Below, piece after piece: positions 62,191 to 64,000 of a stretch of 64,000 nt of DNA. Below the pieces are notes generated by a model. That model worked only from the letters and a program-made list of their open reading frames with translations. It searched no databases and had not been told where the DNA came from. The stretch is from contig JAHBTA010000003.1 in NCBI GenBank assembly GCA_019638805.1, positions 248,001 to 312,000 of the forward strand, given 5' to 3'. How positions within the stretch are numbered: the stretch's first letter is position 1; the number at the start of each line of letters is the position of its first letter. Source of the stretch: Microbacteriaceae bacterium (GTDB taxonomy: Bacteria > Actinomycetota > Actinomycetes > Actinomycetales > Microbacteriaceae). The position numbers and the translations under genes were made by a program.

Positions 62191-62637
62191 ATGGAAAACG
62201 TGCAGAGCGTAATGCGTGGTCAGCATTCGACGCGAATCCTCTTTATTCTGTGCGGCGCTGTGCTCCTGATTATCGTTGGTCTGCTCGGAATGCATACGTT
62301 CAGCTCTGAGGCCGCTGGGCACGGCACAGCATCCGTCAGTCACTCGGCAGTGGCTTCCAATCATTCCGAGGCCGGAGTGGCGGGAACACTCTCCGACCCG
62401 TCGGCAGAGTGCAGTGGCACCTGTCAGCCGAGTACCTCCCCCGCACCCGAGCATCAGGAAATGGTGACCGCCTGCGTGCTCGCCTTGTTGGTCGGGATAC
62501 TTCTGCTCGCCCCGCCCGTGCTCTTGCATCGGTTCGGTTCGGTTCTATGGCGCCCTGCAGGTCTGTGGCTTCTGATGTCCACGAGCATTCTTCCACGGGA
62601 GCCCTCTCTGATCACTCTTTCCATCAGTCGCACCTGA
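62191..62637 (+). CDS. DUF6153-like membrane protein
   Basis: 148 aa from the ATG at 62191 with AGGAGG six nt upstream. Same plan as the 40.8 and 60.5 kb proteins: TM1 (ILFILCGAVLLIIVGLLGM), His-containing loop with AECSGTCQPSTSPAPEHQEM (C-x(3)-C and His), TM2 (VTACVLALLVGILLLAPPVLL, in part), tail ITLSISRT. No CsoR site is seen in front; likely co-regulated with the DUF305 gene 100 nt downstream. Confidence 0.75.
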   Translation: MENVQSVMRGQHSTRILFILCGAVLLIIVGLLGMHTFSSEAAGHGTASVSHSAVASNHSEAGVAGTLSDPSAECSGTCQPSTSPAPEHQEMVTACVLALLVGILLLAPPVLLHRFGSVLWRPAGLWLLMSTSILPREPSLITLSISRT

Positions 62638-62737
62638 AGCGTCATCGTCGGCCTTGACACCGACAAATCGACGTTGTCCGCCCCTGCGGTACGACGCGCT
62701 GACCCTTTTATATGCGATAGATCGAAGGAATACCATT

Positions 62738-63346
62738 ATGAAGAAGCTTCCCCTCGTGCTTGGTACGAGCGCGCTCGCCCTCGGCCTCGTCCTCACCGGT
62801 TGCACCGCGACGACGCCCCCTACAGGCGATGCCACCACACCATCGACGTCTGCCTCGTCTGCCGAGGCGAACGCGGGTGATGAGATGTTCGTGACGATGA
62901 TGATCCCGCACCACCAGCAGGCCATCGAGATGGCCGACATCGTACTCACCAAAGACGGACTCGACCCGCGAGTCGCTGAACTTGCTCAGCAGATCAAGGA
63001 TGCCCAAGGGCCCGAGATCGATCGTATGCTCGGCTGGTTAGACGACTGGGGTATCGATTATAATCCTGACCCAATGGTCGGTATGGATCACGGCTCGATG
63101 GGTGCCGACGGAAGCGACGGGATGATGTCCGAAGAGGATATGACCGCGCTAGAAAACGCCGAGGCCACGGAAGCCAGTAGGCTGTTCCTTGAACAGATGG
63201 TCGTACACCACGAGGGCGCCATCGACATGGCGCGGACTGCTCTCGAAGACGCTCAGAACCCTGATGTGCTCGCTCTGGCCCAGCAGGTGATCGACGACCA
63301 GACCCTGGAGATCGCCGCGATGCAGGACCTTCTCGCCGAACTGTAA
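62738..63346 (+). CDS. DUF305 lipoprotein
   Basis: Secreted lipoprotein, 202 aa from the ATG at 62738 (GAAGGAA eight nt upstream). Lipobox LVLTGC at about residue 22; two DUF305 halves with MIPHHQQAIEMAD and MVVHHEGAIDMAR, joined by a Met/Asp-rich linker (MVGMDHGSMG). Ferritin-like helical fold; the HH motifs may bind copper. Common in actinobacterial copper islands. Confidence 0.9.
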   Translation: MKKLPLVLGTSALALGLVLTGCTATTPPTGDATTPSTSASSAEANAGDEMFVTMMIPHHQQAIEMADIVLTKDGLDPRVAELAQQIKDAQGPEIDRMLGWLDDWGIDYNPDPMVGMDHGSMGADGSDGMMSEEDMTALENAEATEASRLFLEQMVVHHEGAIDMARTALEDAQNPDVLALAQQVIDDQTLEIAAMQDLLAEL

Positions 63347-63355
63347 CTAGGTCAA

Positions 63356-63387
63356 CCCTGTGGGGTGGCATACCGCTGCCCCACGGG
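63356..63387. terminator. Stem-loop after DUF305 gene
   Basis: GTGGGG (63360-63365) pairs with CCCCAC (63379-63384) with further GC/GC pairs inside and flanking CCC/GGG; loop ATACC. No T-tract, so weak evidence. Confidence 0.4.
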
Positions 63388-63464
63388 ATCCTTCCCATCT
63401 CGAAATCATCTTGGCGCAACGACAGCTACTGCGACCTCGTCTTGCGCCGCCCTCTGGAGTCTTC

Positions 63465-64000
63465 ATGAAATACTCACTGATCGTGGCATCCGTCACCGCG
63501 CTCACCCTCTTGGCGTCCGGATGTGCCGCCGCAACTGAACCTAGCCAGGAAGCTGTACCCCCGAGCATTGACCACGTTCACGGGATCGCCGCTGACCCAC
63601 GTGGCGATGAGCTATTCATCGCCACACACAACGGCATCTTCACCATCGCCCCGACAGGGAAGGTCTCCGGCCCCATCGGAGGCTACGATTTTGACGCGAT
63701 GGGATTCACCGTCGCTGACGAGACGATCTTCGCTTCCGGCCACCCGGGGCTGCAAACCCCGACAGAACTGGGATCCCCCAACCTCGGGATCATCCGCAGC
63801 GACGACTTCGGAGAATCCTGGTCACCGGTTGCGTTTACTAGCATCGAAGACTTCCACGTCCTCACCGCCGGACCCGACCGCACCCTCTACGGAATCGGCT
63901 CCAGCACCATCGATCTCCTCATCAGTACTGACAACGGAACCGAATGGACACGCGGAGCGCCCCTCGCCGCCGCCGACCTCGCCACCACCGACGACGGGGT
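63465..64000 (+). CDS. Sialidase-like / F510_1955-type propeller lipoprotein (partial)
   Basis: Runs off the right edge after about 178 codons. The N-terminus is a lipoprotein signal (TLLASGC, about residue 20). Repeated blades follow: IDHVHGIAADPRGDELFIA, GIIRSDDFGESWSPV (Asp box-like), LISTDNGTEWTRG, matching BNR/sialidase-like propellers annotated as F510_1955-family glycosylhydrolases in copper islands. GGAG seven nt before the ATG. Enzymatic activity is unproven. Confidence 0.7.
   Translation, partial: MKYSLIVASVTALTLLASGCAAATEPSQEAVPPSIDHVHGIAADPRGDELFIATHNGIFTIAPTGKVSGPIGGYDFDAMGFTVADETIFASGHPGLQTPTELGSPNLGIIRSDDFGESWSPVAFTSIEDFHVLTAGPDRTLYGIGSSTIDLLISTDNGTEWTRGAPLAAADLATTDDG

Noticed and set aside
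1..64000. CRISPR array, rRNA operon, riboswitch, phage structural genes
   Set aside because: No regular spaced repeats, rRNA sequence or recognisable aptamer core was seen; mobile parts are relaxase/IS-type, not phage structural.

Overview
The window is high-GC actinobacterial DNA. The leuS-comEA-comEC-holA order, GTG/TTG starts and leaderless-type promoters fit a member of the Microbacteriaceae, probably Microbacterium-like; that placement is inference from gene content, not from a search.

Positions 1 to about 23.4 kb are ordinary chromosome: holA (partial), comEC, comEA and leuS; the divergent pabB / class IV aminotransferase pair and a DedA protein; a four-gene osmoprotectant-type ABC importer with a TetR regulator; an App1-type phosphatase; a methyltransferase; an ECF sigma/anti-sigma pair with its own ECF-type promoter; a flavin-dependent LLM oxidoreductase; tryptophan 2,3-dioxygenase; a VapBC module; a PadR/membrane-protein operon; and an HdeD-type protein.

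From about 23.4 to 32.36 kb lies a small mobilizable element: a MerR-VOC fusion regulator, a MobF relaxase/helicase, RidA, a GNAT acetyltransferase, two element-type hypotheticals and a large serine recombinase. The recombinase gene runs directly into the 3' end of a tRNA-Ala(TGC) gene. Thirteen bases beyond that tRNA is a 35-nt 3' fragment of a second tRNA, probably tRNA-Ile. This suggests that a second island begins there and continues past the right edge.

From 32.4 to 64.0 kb the DNA is a mosaic copper-handling island. It holds an intact IS256-family element with a visible 8-bp target duplication, a 5'-truncated IS3 transposase, two copies of a MobF relaxase 3' end (one only a remnant), a full second MobF relaxase, and a C5 cytosine methyltransferase with a second reading frame nested inside it. 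The copper genes fall in two blocks. Block A (35.2-45.4 kb) has a SHOCT protein, two multicopper oxidases, an M23 endopeptidase, DUF6153-like proteins, TlpA and CcdA, and an APC permease. Block B (52.6-64 kb) has CopZ, a duplicated-domain His-rich envelope protein, CopA (CPC), a YHS protein, CopB (CPH, His-rich), CsoR, a type II GAPDH, DUF6153 proteins, an AraC regulator, a DUF305 lipoprotein and a beta-propeller-like lipoprotein. CsoR-type palindromes stand before copZ and before the DUF6153 gene at 60.5 kb, giving a coherent regulon. The genes cover cytosolic buffering, export, periplasmic oxidation and sequestration, thiol repair, possibly wall repair, and possibly a copper-tolerant glycolytic bypass.

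The most unusual items are the nested gene in the methyltransferase, the type II GAPDH inside the copper operon, the DUF6153 paralogs with an identical C-terminal tail, the bidirectional leaderless promoter at pabB, and the tandem tRNA-associated islands.
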